Assembly: GCA_026693085.1 (NCBI GenBank)
Contig: JAPLNB010000130.1
Location: 1 to 41,425, forward strand
Source: Planctomycetota bacterium
Lineage (GTDB): Bacteria > Planctomycetota > Phycisphaerae > Tepidisphaerales > Tepidisphaeraceae
Length of the DNA stretch: 41,425 bases
Reading direction: 5' to 3'
The translations under genes were made by a program, and so were the position numbers. Under the pieces are notes generated by a model, which saw nothing but the letters and a program-made list of their open reading frames with translations, was not told where the DNA came from and did not search any database. This document shows, in pieces, positions 31,925 through 40,230 of this stretch; the first letter of the stretch is position 1, and every line of letters begins with the position of its first letter.

Positions 31925-33079
31925 CTACCGAAGCTTGACGGTTGCCAAGGCCATCGCGGCGAGCATGGCCGTGATGAGCCAGAAACGGACGACAACCTGT
32001 GTTTCCGTCCAGCCCTTGCGTTGAAAATGGTGGTGGATTGGGGCCATCAGGAAAAATCGGCGGCCGGTGCCGAAGCGTTTGCGGGTGTATTTGTAATAGC
32101 TGACCTGGATGAGCACGGAGACGGCTTCCAGGACGAAGATTCCGCCGACGAGGAAGAGGATCAGTTCCTGGCGGATGACGATGGCGATGTAGCCGATGAG
32201 TCCGCCGAGGGCGAGGGAGCCGGTATCGCCCATGAAGACGGCAGCGGGGCTGCAGTTGAACCAGAGGAAGCCGAGGCAGGCGCCGGTCATGGCGCCGGCG
32301 ATGACGGCCATTTCGTCGCTGGTGCGGATGTGGGGGAGGTAGAGGTATGTCGCGACCTCACGGCCGGCGAAGCTGGTCCCGACGATCAGCGCGAGGAGGA
32401 AAAAGGTAAACGAGACGATGCCCATGCATCCGCCGGCAAGGCCATCGAGGCCGTCGGTGAGGTTGACTGCATTGGAGGAGCCGGTGAGCACCAGACTGCC
32501 CAGGATGATGAACGCGGTCAGTCCAAGCTCGATCTGGAGCTTCTTGAAGAAGGGGAAATAGAGGGTATGCGCCGCGGTGATCTGCTCGCCGTGACGGAAT
32601 GTGAAATAGCTCAGGAGAATGCCGAGGCCTATCTGAAAGCAGAGTTTCTCCCACCCGTAGAGGCCTTGCCGGGAGCCGGCGCGTCGGCCGGCGGTGAGCT
32701 TGAGCCAGTCGTCGGTGGCGCCGACGGCTGCGAGCCAGAGCATGCAGATGATGGCCATCTTGACGTAAAAGTTGCTGAGGTTAGCCAGGAGGAGAGTGGT
32801 GGCGAAGATGGCGCTGATGATAAGCAGGCCGCCCATCGTCGGGGTGCCTTTTTTGCTGGCCATCAGGGCATCGATCTCGGCCTGGTCGAACCCGGCAAGG
32901 TCGGCGATTTTCTGGCCACGGAGCCACCGGATCACTCGGGGCCCCATGAGGATGCAGACGAAGAAGCTGACGAGGACGGCGAAGGTGCCCCGGAAGGTGG
33001 TATAGGTGAAGACGCGCAGGAAGCCAAACCCGCGGTCGTCGAGCCAGTCGATGGAATCCTTGATGAGGAGGTAAATCAT
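31925..33079 (-). CDS. mraY: phospho-N-acetylmuramoyl-pentapeptide-transferase
   Basis: MraY joins UDP-MurNAc-pentapeptide to undecaprenyl phosphate at the inner membrane, giving lipid I and UMP. The 384-residue, multi-pass protein has all family marks: KKGTPTMGG, GATDDWLK, the NAVNLTDGLDGLAGG loop, FMGDTGSLALGG and the C-terminal APIHHHFQRKGW. Length is slightly above the usual 320-360 because of a longer N-terminal part. It lies 16 bases after murF. In classical wall clusters murD and ftsW follow; here the FtsK-like gene does. Confidence 0.97.
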   Translation of the reverse strand: MIYLLIKDSIDWLDDRGFGFLRVFTYTTFRGTFAVLVSFFVCILMGPRVIRWLRGQKIADLAGFDQAEIDALMASKKGTPTMGGLLIISAIFATTLLLANLSNFYVKMAIICMLWLAAVGATDDWLKLTAGRRAGSRQGLYGWEKLCFQIGLGILLSYFTFRHGEQITAAHTLYFPFFKKLQIELGLTAFIILGSLVLTGSSNAVNLTDGLDGLAGGCMGIVSFTFFLLALIVGTSFAGREVATYLYLPHIRTSDEMAVIAGAMTGACLGFLWFNCSPAAVFMGDTGSLALGGLIGYIAIVIRQELILFLVGGIFVLEAVSVLIQVSYYKYTRKRFGTGRRFFLMAPIHHHFQRKGWTETQVVVRFWLITAMLAAMALATVKLR

Positions 33080-33095
33080 GGGGAGGTGGCGAGGT

Positions 33096-34505
33096 TTAGG
33101 AAGCTACTCGAAGGGTGTCGCGTGTGCCGAGCGCCTGGGCGACGGCCTCGAAATGCATGGCGCGGGAGGCCTTCAGCAGGACGACATCGCCGGAGCTGAG
33201 GCCGTTGGGAATGGCGGCGATTGCTGCCGCGGTGTCGGGGAAATGGCTTACGCGGTCGGCAGGCATCCCGGCTTGTTTGGCTGATTCGGCCATGAAGGCG
33301 GCCTTTTCGCCGATGCAGATCAGGCCGTCCAAGGGATGGGCGGCGGCGTAGGCGCCGACCTCGCGATGGAAACGATTGGTGGATTCGCCGAGTTCGCGCA
33401 TATCGCCTAGGATGGCAATCCGGCGGCCGCAGGCTTCGAGCGAGCAGAGGGTGTCGATGGCGGCCTGCATTGAGGCGGGGTTGGCGTTGTACGCGTCGTT
33501 CAGGACCGTCAGGCCGCGGATGTTCACCAGTTGCAGTCGCATGTCCGGTCCGTGGGCTTGGGCGAGGTTCTCGACGATTTCATCCTCGCTCAATCCAAGC
33601 CGGCGGGCGACGGTGATCGCGGCCAGGGCATTGCAGGCGGTGTGGCGGCCGAGGAGCGGGACATAGACTTTCCGGCGGCCGTTGAGCAGGAAATCCACGC
33701 CGCTGTAGTCGCAGGTGATCTCTGTAGCGAACAGATCGTTGGTCGAATTGAAGCCGAAGGTGATGCGGTTGCCAGGGTAGCTTGCGACGGCCTCGAGGAG
33801 CTGGGGATCGTCGCCATTGACGACCAATAAACCTTTTGGATTGAGTCCCTCGATGATGCTGGCCTCTTCGCGGCGGACGCCCATGAGGTCGCCGAGGCCT
33901 TCGAGGTGCTCGGCCGAGCAGTTGGTGATCACGGCGGTGTCCGGCAGAGCCATGTTCGAGAGCACACGCAGTTCGCCGTGGTGGTTCGTGCCGGTTTCCA
34001 GGACGAGATAGTCCTGGTTTGGGTCGGCAGGGAAGATCGCCAGCGGTACGCCGATGTCGTTGTTGAAGCTCTTGGGCGAGATGGATCCTCGCAGGCGGCG
34101 GCAGAGGATCGAGTCGATGAGATTCTTGGTGCTGGTTTTGCCGTTGCTCCCGCCGACGCAGATTACCTTGGCGGTCATCTGCTGGCGGACGAAGCGAGCG
34201 AGTTTGCCCATCGCCAGGCGCGTGCTGGGCACGTGGATCATGTGGACGTTGGGGAGTTTGACCGCGGGCTGCTCTTCGACGAGAGCGGCGATAGCGCCGG
34301 CGCCGGCTGCTTGGGGGAGAAACTCATGGCCGTTGTGGGTTTCGCCTTGGATGGCGATGAACAGAGCGCCCGGTTCCATGAGGCGAGTATCAGTGCAAAC
34401 GGCGGTGATATCAGGTCCGGTGGCGGGGAACGGGCTAAGAGCCTTGCCACCCACAACCTGCCGGACCTGCTGCAGCGAGATCGGTTTCATAGGCTTTGCG
34501 GCCAT
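33096..34505 (-). CDS. murF: UDP-N-acetylmuramoyl-tripeptide--D-alanyl-D-alanine ligase
   Basis: MurF adds D-Ala-D-Ala to the UDP-MurNAc-tripeptide in the cytoplasm, using ATP. The 469-residue protein has the Mur-ligase P-loop GGSNGKTSTK (118-127), the N-terminal ligand loop VCTDTRLMEPGALF, ITNCSAEHLEGLG, and the late motif DAYNANPASM. Length is normal for the family. ATG 34505 gives a typical N-terminus, although the ribosome site is weak. A strong stem-loop lies five bases upstream of the start, in the 68-base gap after murE. Confidence 0.96.
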   Translation of the reverse strand: MAAKPMKPISLQQVRQVVGGKALSPFPATGPDITAVCTDTRLMEPGALFIAIQGETHNGHEFLPQAAGAGAIAALVEEQPAVKLPNVHMIHVPSTRLAMGKLARFVRQQMTAKVICVGGSNGKTSTKNLIDSILCRRLRGSISPKSFNNDIGVPLAIFPADPNQDYLVLETGTNHHGELRVLSNMALPDTAVITNCSAEHLEGLGDLMGVRREEASIIEGLNPKGLLVVNGDDPQLLEAVASYPGNRITFGFNSTNDLFATEITCDYSGVDFLLNGRRKVYVPLLGRHTACNALAAITVARRLGLSEDEIVENLAQAHGPDMRLQLVNIRGLTVLNDAYNANPASMQAAIDTLCSLEACGRRIAILGDMRELGESTNRFHREVGAYAAAHPLDGLICIGEKAAFMAESAKQAGMPADRVSHFPDTAAAIAAIPNGLSSGDVVLLKASRAMHFEAVAQALGTRDTLRVAS

Positions 34506-34510
34506 TCCAG

Positions 34511-34549
34511 TTGCCCTGCACGCACGGTCGTCCGTGCCGGTCAGGGCAA
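34511..34549. repeat. two-tier stem-loop between murE and murF
   Basis: The outer stem is TTGCCCTG (34511-34518) with CAGGGCAA (34542-34549). The inner stem is GCACGG (34522-34527), loop TCGT, CCGTGC (34532-34537). It ends five bases before the murF ATG on the minus strand, without a T-run. It could limit murF translation, or be one of the mobile-looking short palindromes. Confidence 0.6.
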
Positions 34550-34573
34550 GCCAAAGCGGTATTCATCCGGGCA

Positions 34574-36100
34574 CTACGCGGCGGCCATTGGGCTGGTCAA
34601 GACCCGCGTGGCCTCCTCCACATCATCAAAATGTCGTTTCTCGGTTCCAATGATCTGGTAGTTCTCGTGGCCTTTCCCGGCAAGGAGAACGACATCGCCC
34701 TCCTGCGCGTCGGCCAACGCCCGCTCTATTGCGCTTCGTCGATCGACATCCACAAGAACTGCCGTGCGTTTGCCGGTAGCCGATGGGCTTGGCGCCACAA
34801 ATCGCGCCCCACCGACCCGCTCTACATCGGCAGACAGGCCCGAAACCAATTCATCTATAATGGCTTGCGGATTCTCGGTCCTTGGATTGTCGCTGGTGAG
34901 ATAGACCACGTCGGCAAGACGCTCGGCGACGGCGGCCATCCGAGGGCGTTTCGTGCGGTCGCGGTCGCCTCCACAGCCGAACAGAACCCGAAGTGTGTTG
35001 CCAGTCAGCGGCCGAAGCGCCTTGAGCACGTTCGCCAAGGCATCGTCCGTGTGGGCATAATCAACTAATACGGTAAATGGCTGTCCGCAGCGGACGGCCT
35101 GGAGCCGGCCGGGGGCGCCCTCGGCGTCGGCAAGAGCACTTGCGATCTGCTCCACCGACAGGTCGCAGACTTCGCCAGCCAGAGCGGCTGCCGTCAGGGC
35201 GTTGGCGATGTTGTGCAAGCCGATCAACTGCATCGCCACCGGCGCCTGCCCGTCGGGGGCGATCAGCGTGAATCGCGAGCCTTGCGGGCTGCTCACGATG
35301 TCCTTGGCGCGGTAATCGCCTTGGCTGCCGAGGCCGAAACGGATCACTCTGGCCGAGCAGTCCTGGGCGATGCGCTCGGACCAGGGGTCGTTGGCGTTGA
35401 CGATGGCGGCCGCAGTGGGGGCGAGCGATTCGAAGAGCCTGGCCTTGGCGGCGGCGTAGTTCTCCATCGTCTTGTGGTAGTCGAGGTGGTCGCCCGTGAG
35501 ATTCGTGAACGCGGCGCCCGCGAATTGGATGCTCGATACGCGACCCTGGTCCAGCGCGTGGCTGGACACCTCCATTGCGCAGACGGCGCAGCCGTTGTCC
35601 CGCATGGCCGCCAGCAGCTCGGCCAACTCGATGCCGCCGGGGGTGGTCATGTTGGCTTCGCGATGCGTCTGGCCATCGTCGATCTCGACGGTGCCGATAA
35701 CGCCGCACCGGCGATTGACCGACGCCAAGATGTGGCGGATCAGGTAGGTTGTCGTTGTTTTTCCGTTGGTCCCGGTGATCCCCAGCATCTGCATGGCTTT
35801 TGAGGGCTCACCGAGCAGGAGCTGCGCCAAGCCCGACGCCGCCGACGAAGCATCGGTCACTACCACCTGTGGTAGGGGAGGGGCGTCCATCGGCTCGCTT
35901 GTCACTACGGCTACGGCGCCTCTTGTCTTGGCATCAGCGACGAACCGCCGACCGTCCGTCTTCGTGCCGGCGCGCGCAATGAATAGATCGCCTGGACGCA
36001 CTTGACGCGAGTCTTCACGCACCCCCCGAACCTCAACATCAGCCAGACCCGCCAAGGATATCTCAGGAGAGAACCGCCGCAGAAGCATGTGGAGTAGCAT
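34574..36100 (-). CDS. murE: UDP-N-acetylmuramoyl-L-alanyl-D-glutamate--2,6-diaminopimelate ligase
   Basis: MurE adds the third residue of the peptidoglycan stem peptide, using ATP. The 508-residue product has the P-loop GITGTNGKTTTTYL (107-120), the N-terminal VRGVREDSRQVRPGDLF, SSHALDQGR, and the diaminopimelate-recognition motif DNPR (404-407), which points to meso-DAP rather than lysine. Near the end is LLAGKGHENYQ. ATG 36100 follows AAGGGA; ATG 36088 is an alternative. It is the first gene of the murE-murF-mraY run; no ftsI or mraW lies upstream. Confidence 0.96.
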   Translation of the reverse strand: MLLHMLLRRFSPEISLAGLADVEVRGVREDSRQVRPGDLFIARAGTKTDGRRFVADAKTRGAVAVVTSEPMDAPPLPQVVVTDASSAASGLAQLLLGEPSKAMQMLGITGTNGKTTTTYLIRHILASVNRRCGVIGTVEIDDGQTHREANMTTPGGIELAELLAAMRDNGCAVCAMEVSSHALDQGRVSSIQFAGAAFTNLTGDHLDYHKTMENYAAAKARLFESLAPTAAAIVNANDPWSERIAQDCSARVIRFGLGSQGDYRAKDIVSSPQGSRFTLIAPDGQAPVAMQLIGLHNIANALTAAALAGEVCDLSVEQIASALADAEGAPGRLQAVRCGQPFTVLVDYAHTDDALANVLKALRPLTGNTLRVLFGCGGDRDRTKRPRMAAVAERLADVVYLTSDNPRTENPQAIIDELVSGLSADVERVGGARFVAPSPSATGKRTAVLVDVDRRSAIERALADAQEGDVVLLAGKGHENYQIIGTEKRHFDDVEEATRVLTSPMAAA

Positions 36101-36191
36101 CGGGACATCCCTTTCCCAATCGCGACCCTGACCGCAGGATCATGGAACCAATCCGCTTCCACTGCGAGCCGCCGTACCCGCAACGCCCACA

Positions 36192-36220
36192 AGCCTAACA
36201 CAGCCGCAATTGGGAATCAA
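36192..36220 (-). promoter_or_regulatory. possible sigma-70-type promoter for murE
   Basis: On the minus strand TTGATT (36220-36215) and TAGGCT (36197-36192) are separated by 17 bases. The murE start lies about 90 bases downstream. Spacing is ideal but the -10 box is only a partial match. Confidence 0.35.
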
Positions 36221-36289
36221 CGTGATACCACCATATCGGACAACAGACGCCGATGTCCTTCAGTTCTAATCTCGTGACAGTGGAGGGGA

Positions 36290-37561
36290 TCAAAGCGTCT
36301 TTGTGGAGAGTTGGAGCGATTGGGAGGCCGCGCGGGCGATGAATTGACCTATGCTGAGGGAGGCGGTGGCGGCGGGGGAGGGGGCATTCAAAACGTGGAC
36401 CATTCGGGGGGCGGTTTGGATGGCAAAGTCGTCTACCAACTTCCCTGTGCGGTCGAGGGCTTGGGCGCGGATGCCGGCGCCGCCGGGGAGGAGGTCGGAC
36501 AATTGGAGTTCGGGCATCAGGCGTTGGAGGGCTTTGAGGAAGGCTTTCTTGGAGAAGGAGCGGTGCATTTCGCCGAAGCCCATTTTCCAGAATTTGGCGG
36601 CCATTTTCCAGAAGCCTGGGTAGGTGAGGGTTCCGAGGAGGTCTATGGGGTTGATTTGGGTCCAGGTGTAGCCATGACGTGCGAGTGCGAGGACCGCGTT
36701 GGGGCCGGCTTCGACGCCGCCGGCGATCATGCGGGTGAAGTGGACGCCGAGGAACGGGAATGCGGGGTCGGGGACGGGATAGATGAGATTCTTGCAGAGG
36801 GACCAGGCGTGTGGAGCGAGTTTGTAGTATTCGCCGCGGAAGGGGATGATTTGGACGTCGGGATCGAGGCCACACATTCGGGCGACGCGGTCGGATTGGA
36901 GGCCGGCGCAGTTGATGAGTCCGTGGGCGGAAAAATCGCCTTGGGTGGTGTGGAGAATGATGGTGTCGGGTTTTTGGGTGATTTTGAAGACTTTTGCGGA
37001 GGTGAGGACCTGGCCGCCCTGTTGGCGGACGGTGTCGGCGTAGGCGTAGGAGAGGGCTTTGTAATCCACGATGCCGGTTTCGCGGACGTAGAGTCCTGCG
37101 ATGCCGGCGATGTGGGGTTCGTGTTCGCGGAGTTCTTCGATGGAGAGTCGGCGGAGGTCGGCCAGGCCATTGGCGTTGCCGCGGCGCTGGAGTTCGGCAA
37201 GGCGGGGGAGTTCGGACTCGTGGGTAGCGACGACGACTTTGCCGCAGTTATCGTGGGGGATGTTGTGTTGTTGGCAGAATTGGTAGAGGGCGTTTCGGCC
37301 TTGGTTGCAGAGGGTGGCTTTGAGGGAGCCGGGCTTGTAGTACATGCCGGAGTGGATGACGCCGGAGTTATTGCCGGTCTGGTGTGCGGCGAGTTTGCCT
37401 TCGGCTTCGAGGACGATGATGTTGGCGTGGTGGTCCTTTGCCAGTGCCATGGCGGTGGCGAGGCCGACGATGCCGCCGCCGATGACGGCGATATCGACGC
37501 GGGGGGAGGAGCCGGCAGCGGGGGGAACGGGAGTGGTGGGTGGGGCAATGAGTGTGGTCAT
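36290..37561 (-). CDS. lhgO: FAD-dependent L-2-hydroxyglutarate oxidase/dehydrogenase-like protein
   Basis: The 423-residue protein belongs to the LhgO/DAO family, which oxidises L-2-hydroxyglutarate to 2-oxoglutarate with FAD. It has the dinucleotide fold VDIAVIGGGIVGLATAMALA (22-41), the family marker HQTGNNSGVIHSGMYYKPGS, and GLINCAGLQSDRVA further on. An N-terminal extension of about 20 Pro/Thr/Ala-rich residues precedes the fold. Its ATG overlaps the stop of the upstream SDR gene by four bases (ATGA), so translation is likely coupled. Its place at the end of a nucleotide-sugar operon is unexpected, and the substrate here could differ. Confidence 0.88.
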   Translation of the reverse strand: MTTLIAPPTTPVPPAAGSSPRVDIAVIGGGIVGLATAMALAKDHHANIIVLEAEGKLAAHQTGNNSGVIHSGMYYKPGSLKATLCNQGRNALYQFCQQHNIPHDNCGKVVVATHESELPRLAELQRRGNANGLADLRRLSIEELREHEPHIAGIAGLYVRETGIVDYKALSYAYADTVRQQGGQVLTSAKVFKITQKPDTIILHTTQGDFSAHGLINCAGLQSDRVARMCGLDPDVQIIPFRGEYYKLAPHAWSLCKNLIYPVPDPAFPFLGVHFTRMIAGGVEAGPNAVLALARHGYTWTQINPIDLLGTLTYPGFWKMAAKFWKMGFGEMHRSFSKKAFLKALQRLMPELQLSDLLPGGAGIRAQALDRTGKLVDDFAIQTAPRMVHVLNAPSPAATASLSIGQFIARAASQSLQLSTKTL

Positions 37562-38499
37562 TTCTTGTATACCTGTTTGTAGTAATTAGCGATATCGTCC
37601 CAGGCGGCGGATTCGTCCCAGCCGAGGGATTGTGTGTCGGGAATGTCGGTGTTGATGCGGACGCGAGGCTCGGCGAAATCGGTTTGTTTTTTGAGTTCGA
37701 CGGGGCAGGGGAGGTGTAGGCGGGGGCGCATTTCGGCGGCGAAGCGGAGGGTGAAAGCGCCTTGGGATTCGGCGTAGCCGGAGGGGTTGAGTTTGGTGAA
37801 GCAGGGGGCGGAGGGGATCGTGGAGGCGAAATGGGCGTACGCTTTGGCCAGCAGCGAGACGTGGATGTTGTCGCGGACGTACGCGGGAGTGGAGACGGCG
37901 GGGGTGGTGTCAGCGAACCAGTTCTTGATGAGGAAGCCGGTGAAGCGGGGTTCTTCGTAGGGGCCGAAGGGGTTGGGGATGACGAATTTAGCGAGAGCGA
38001 GTTCGGCGCTGCGGGCGTGGTAGCGGAAGACATGGCAGGTGAGTTCTTTTGAGAGGCCATAGGGGGAGAAGGCTGGGAGAGATTCGGAGCCGGCGCCTTC
38101 GTTGGATTCGAAGACGGAGCCGGTGAGGAGGATTTTGTTGCAGCCGGCGGATTTGAGCGTGGCGAGGGTTGTGGCGATGTTGAGGGTGTTGTTTTGGAGA
38201 GCGGCGAGGGTGTTGAAATCCGTGGATTTGTAGTTGGTGACGTCGGCGGCGTGGTGTGCCAGGAGGTCGAGGGGGGCGATGGATTTGATGAGATCCAGGA
38301 ACGCGGGGTCGCCGAAGGATGGGCCGATGACGGGGGTGCAGAGGGATTGGGCGAGGGCGGCGCGGGTTCGTCGGGGTTCGTCGGGGTATTGGGCGGGGGG
38401 TTTGCGGAAGGTGGCGATGACTTGGTGGCCGGCGGCGGCGAGTTCTTTGAGGAACCAGAAGCCGGTAAAGGAGGAAGCGCCTGTGAGGAGGATTTTCAT
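37558..38499 (-). CDS. NAD(P)-dependent epimerase/dehydratase (extended SDR)
   Basis: The 313-residue protein starts MKILLTGASSFTGFWFLKEL, a Rossmann nucleotide-binding loop. It has HHAADVTNYKS in the place of the usual HxAA, ILLTGSVFE with the active-site Ser, and catalytic YGLSK. This is an extended SDR of the sugar-nucleotide group; members act as 4,6-dehydratases, epimerases or 4-reductases on NDP-sugars. The family does not tell which. It lies between the RmlC-like gene and lhgO, and overlaps lhgO by four bases. Confidence 0.88.
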   Translation of the reverse strand: MKILLTGASSFTGFWFLKELAAAGHQVIATFRKPPAQYPDEPRRTRAALAQSLCTPVIGPSFGDPAFLDLIKSIAPLDLLAHHAADVTNYKSTDFNTLAALQNNTLNIATTLATLKSAGCNKILLTGSVFESNEGAGSESLPAFSPYGLSKELTCHVFRYHARSAELALAKFVIPNPFGPYEEPRFTGFLIKNWFADTTPAVSTPAYVRDNIHVSLLAKAYAHFASTIPSAPCFTKLNPSGYAESQGAFTLRFAAEMRPRLHLPCPVELKKQTDFAEPRVRINTDIPDTQSLGWDESAAWDDIANYYKQVYKK

Positions 38500-38527
38500 G
38501 ATGCGTCGGGTCCTTTATGGAACAGAA

Positions 38528-38549
38528 CCCACGGAGCTTGCTCCGTGGG
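38528..38549. repeat. perfect intergenic palindrome (10-bp arms)
   Basis: CCCACGGAGC, two-base centre TT, GCTCCGTGGG. It lies in the 64-base gap between the RmlC-like gene and the next SDR gene. No T-run follows on the minus strand. Confidence 0.75.
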
Positions 38550-38563
38550 GGGTGGGGGGTTGC

Positions 38564-39112
38564 TCACACCGTCAGGTGCCACTTGGGGTCGAAGTCGCGT
38601 TGGTTATTGTCTTTGTCGGAGATGACGGTGGGAGGGAAGGGCCAGGGGATATTGAATTTGGGGTCGTTGTAGCGGATGCCGCGTTCGTGGGCGGGGGAGT
38701 AGAACTCATCGACGAAGTAGAAGGCTTCGGCGTTGTCGGTGAGGGTGATGAAGCCGTGGGCGAAGCCTTTGGGGCAGTACATCATTCGGCGGTTTTCGGA
38801 GGAGAGTTCGGCGGCGAAGGATTGGCCGAACGTGGGGGAGCTTTGGCGGATATCGAGGATGACGTCGAGGAGGGAGCCGCGGATGCAGCGGACGACTTTG
38901 GTTTCGGCTTTGGGGGCGAGTTGGTAGTGCATGCCGCGGAGGGTGCCTTTTGGGGCGGACAGAGAGTTGTTGACCTGGACCATGCGGGTGGAGAGGTTTC
39001 TGGCGGCGAATTCGTTTTCGCAGAAGGCGCGGGCGAAAAAGCCGCGGTCGTCGCCCCGTTTTTCGAGGTCGATGACGTAGGCGCCTTTGAGGGGGGTTTC
39101 GATGAAGATCAT
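38564..39112 (-). CDS. rfbC: dTDP-4-dehydrorhamnose 3,5-epimerase family protein
   Basis: RmlC-type enzymes invert C3 and C5 of 4-keto-6-deoxy NDP-sugars. The 182-residue cupin has the family signatures RGFFARAFCENEF, GTLRGMHYQ with the catalytic His, VRCIRGSLLDVILDIRQSSPTFG, MYCPKGFAHGF and YSPAHERGIRYNDP. Length is typical. The usual substrate is a dTDP-sugar, but the gene sits with a CDP-glucose-forming enzyme, so a CDP-sugar is possible. It is third in the operon, after the two upstream genes. Confidence 0.92.
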   Translation of the reverse strand: MIFIETPLKGAYVIDLEKRGDDRGFFARAFCENEFAARNLSTRMVQVNNSLSAPKGTLRGMHYQLAPKAETKVVRCIRGSLLDVILDIRQSSPTFGQSFAAELSSENRRMMYCPKGFAHGFITLTDNAEAFYFVDEFYSPAHERGIRYNDPKFNIPWPFPPTVISDKDNNQRDFDPKWHLTV

Positions 39113-39146
39113 GATTTCCTCAGTTCAGTGTTAATTCACGCTAAAG

Positions 39147-39165
39147 CGGTCCGCCTGGCGGACCG
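39147..39165. repeat. perfect intergenic palindrome (9-bp arms)
   Basis: CGGTCCGCC, single T, GGCGGACCG, in the 66-base gap between the SDR gene at 39179 and rfbC. It shares a CCGCCTGG core with the hairpin at 9753-9769. No T-run follows on the minus strand. Confidence 0.75.
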
Positions 39166-39178
39166 TACGGGGCTATGC

Positions 39179-40189
39179 TCAGGCGGCAGTGGGTTGGATC
39201 AGGTTCAGGTGTTTTTTGAGGGTGCGGAGACGGACGAATTGATCGCCTTCGAAGTCCTTTTTTGAGAAGCCGTAATCGACCATCTTGCGGTGGAGTTCCT
39301 CCATGCCGGAGACGAGGTTGTATTGGAGCTTGAAGTCGGGGAGGAGGCTGTAGAGGTAGTCGAATTTGACGCGGTAGTTGCGGGGGTCGGCGCCGACTTC
39401 GCCGGTGTAGGTGACTTTGGCGGAGGGGATGAGGCGCTGGACCTGGTCGCCGACCTGTCGGACCTGGTAGTTCTCGGAGTTTCCGCCGATGTTCACGGCT
39501 TTGTTATGGATGGCGGCCTTGGGGGCTCTTGCGAAAGCGACGAAGGCGCGGGCGATGTCGCGGCAGTGAATCAGGGGTCGCCACGGGGAGCCGTCGGATT
39601 GGATGCGAATTTCGCCGTAGGCCAGAGCGGAGCCGAGGAGGTTGTTGACGACGAGGTCGATGCGGAGCATTGGGGAGTAGCCATAGGCGGTGGAGTTGCG
39701 CAGGAAGGCGGGGGAGAAGTTATCGTCGGCGAGTGGTGAGACGGCGGTTTCGGTTTCGATTTTGGATTGGGCGTAGGCGGTGAGGGGGTTGAGGGGGTCG
39801 GATTCGTCGAGGTCCAGTTTTGTGCCTTGGCCGTAGACGGAGCAGGAGCCGGCGAAGAGGAATCGGGGGACGCCGGCGGCTTTGGCGAGCTTGGCGATGC
39901 GGATGGAGGCATCGCGGTTGATATCGAAGGTGAGTTGGGCGTTGATGTTGCCCATGGGGTCGTTGGAGATGGCGGCGAGATGCATTACGCAATCGTAGCC
40001 CTTGAGGTCGGCTGGGGTGATTCCGCGGACGTCTTTGTTAAGCTCTTTGTCGGGCTTGGGCATGGGCGCCCAGTTGCAGCCGTCGAAGAGACCGAGGTCG
40101 CAGCCGGTGACGTGATGGCCTTCCTGTTTGAGGACATCGACGAGATGGGTTCCGATGTAGCCGCGGTGACCGGTGACGAAAGCTTTCAT
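39179..40189 (-). CDS. NAD-dependent epimerase/dehydratase (extended SDR)
   Basis: The 336-residue protein has the nucleotide loop VTGHRGYIGTHLV, CVMHLAAISNDPMGN, the active-site FAGSCSVYG and catalytic YAQSK, followed by the substrate-side FLRNSTAYGYSPMLRIDLVVNN. It belongs to the NDP-sugar epimerase/dehydratase group and could be the CDP-glucose 4,6-dehydratase-like step, but it does not look like a clear RfbG. It follows the cytidylyltransferase by 41 bases on the same strand. Confidence 0.9.
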   Translation of the reverse strand: MKAFVTGHRGYIGTHLVDVLKQEGHHVTGCDLGLFDGCNWAPMPKPDKELNKDVRGITPADLKGYDCVMHLAAISNDPMGNINAQLTFDINRDASIRIAKLAKAAGVPRFLFAGSCSVYGQGTKLDLDESDPLNPLTAYAQSKIETETAVSPLADDNFSPAFLRNSTAYGYSPMLRIDLVVNNLLGSALAYGEIRIQSDGSPWRPLIHCRDIARAFVAFARAPKAAIHNKAVNIGGNSENYQVRQVGDQVQRLIPSAKVTYTGEVGADPRNYRVKFDYLYSLLPDFKLQYNLVSGMEELHRKMVDYGFSKKDFEGDQFVRLRTLKKHLNLIQPTAA

Positions 40190-40230
40190 GATGAGGATCC
40201 CTTAAGAGAGTTTTCTGGCGAAAGACGATT

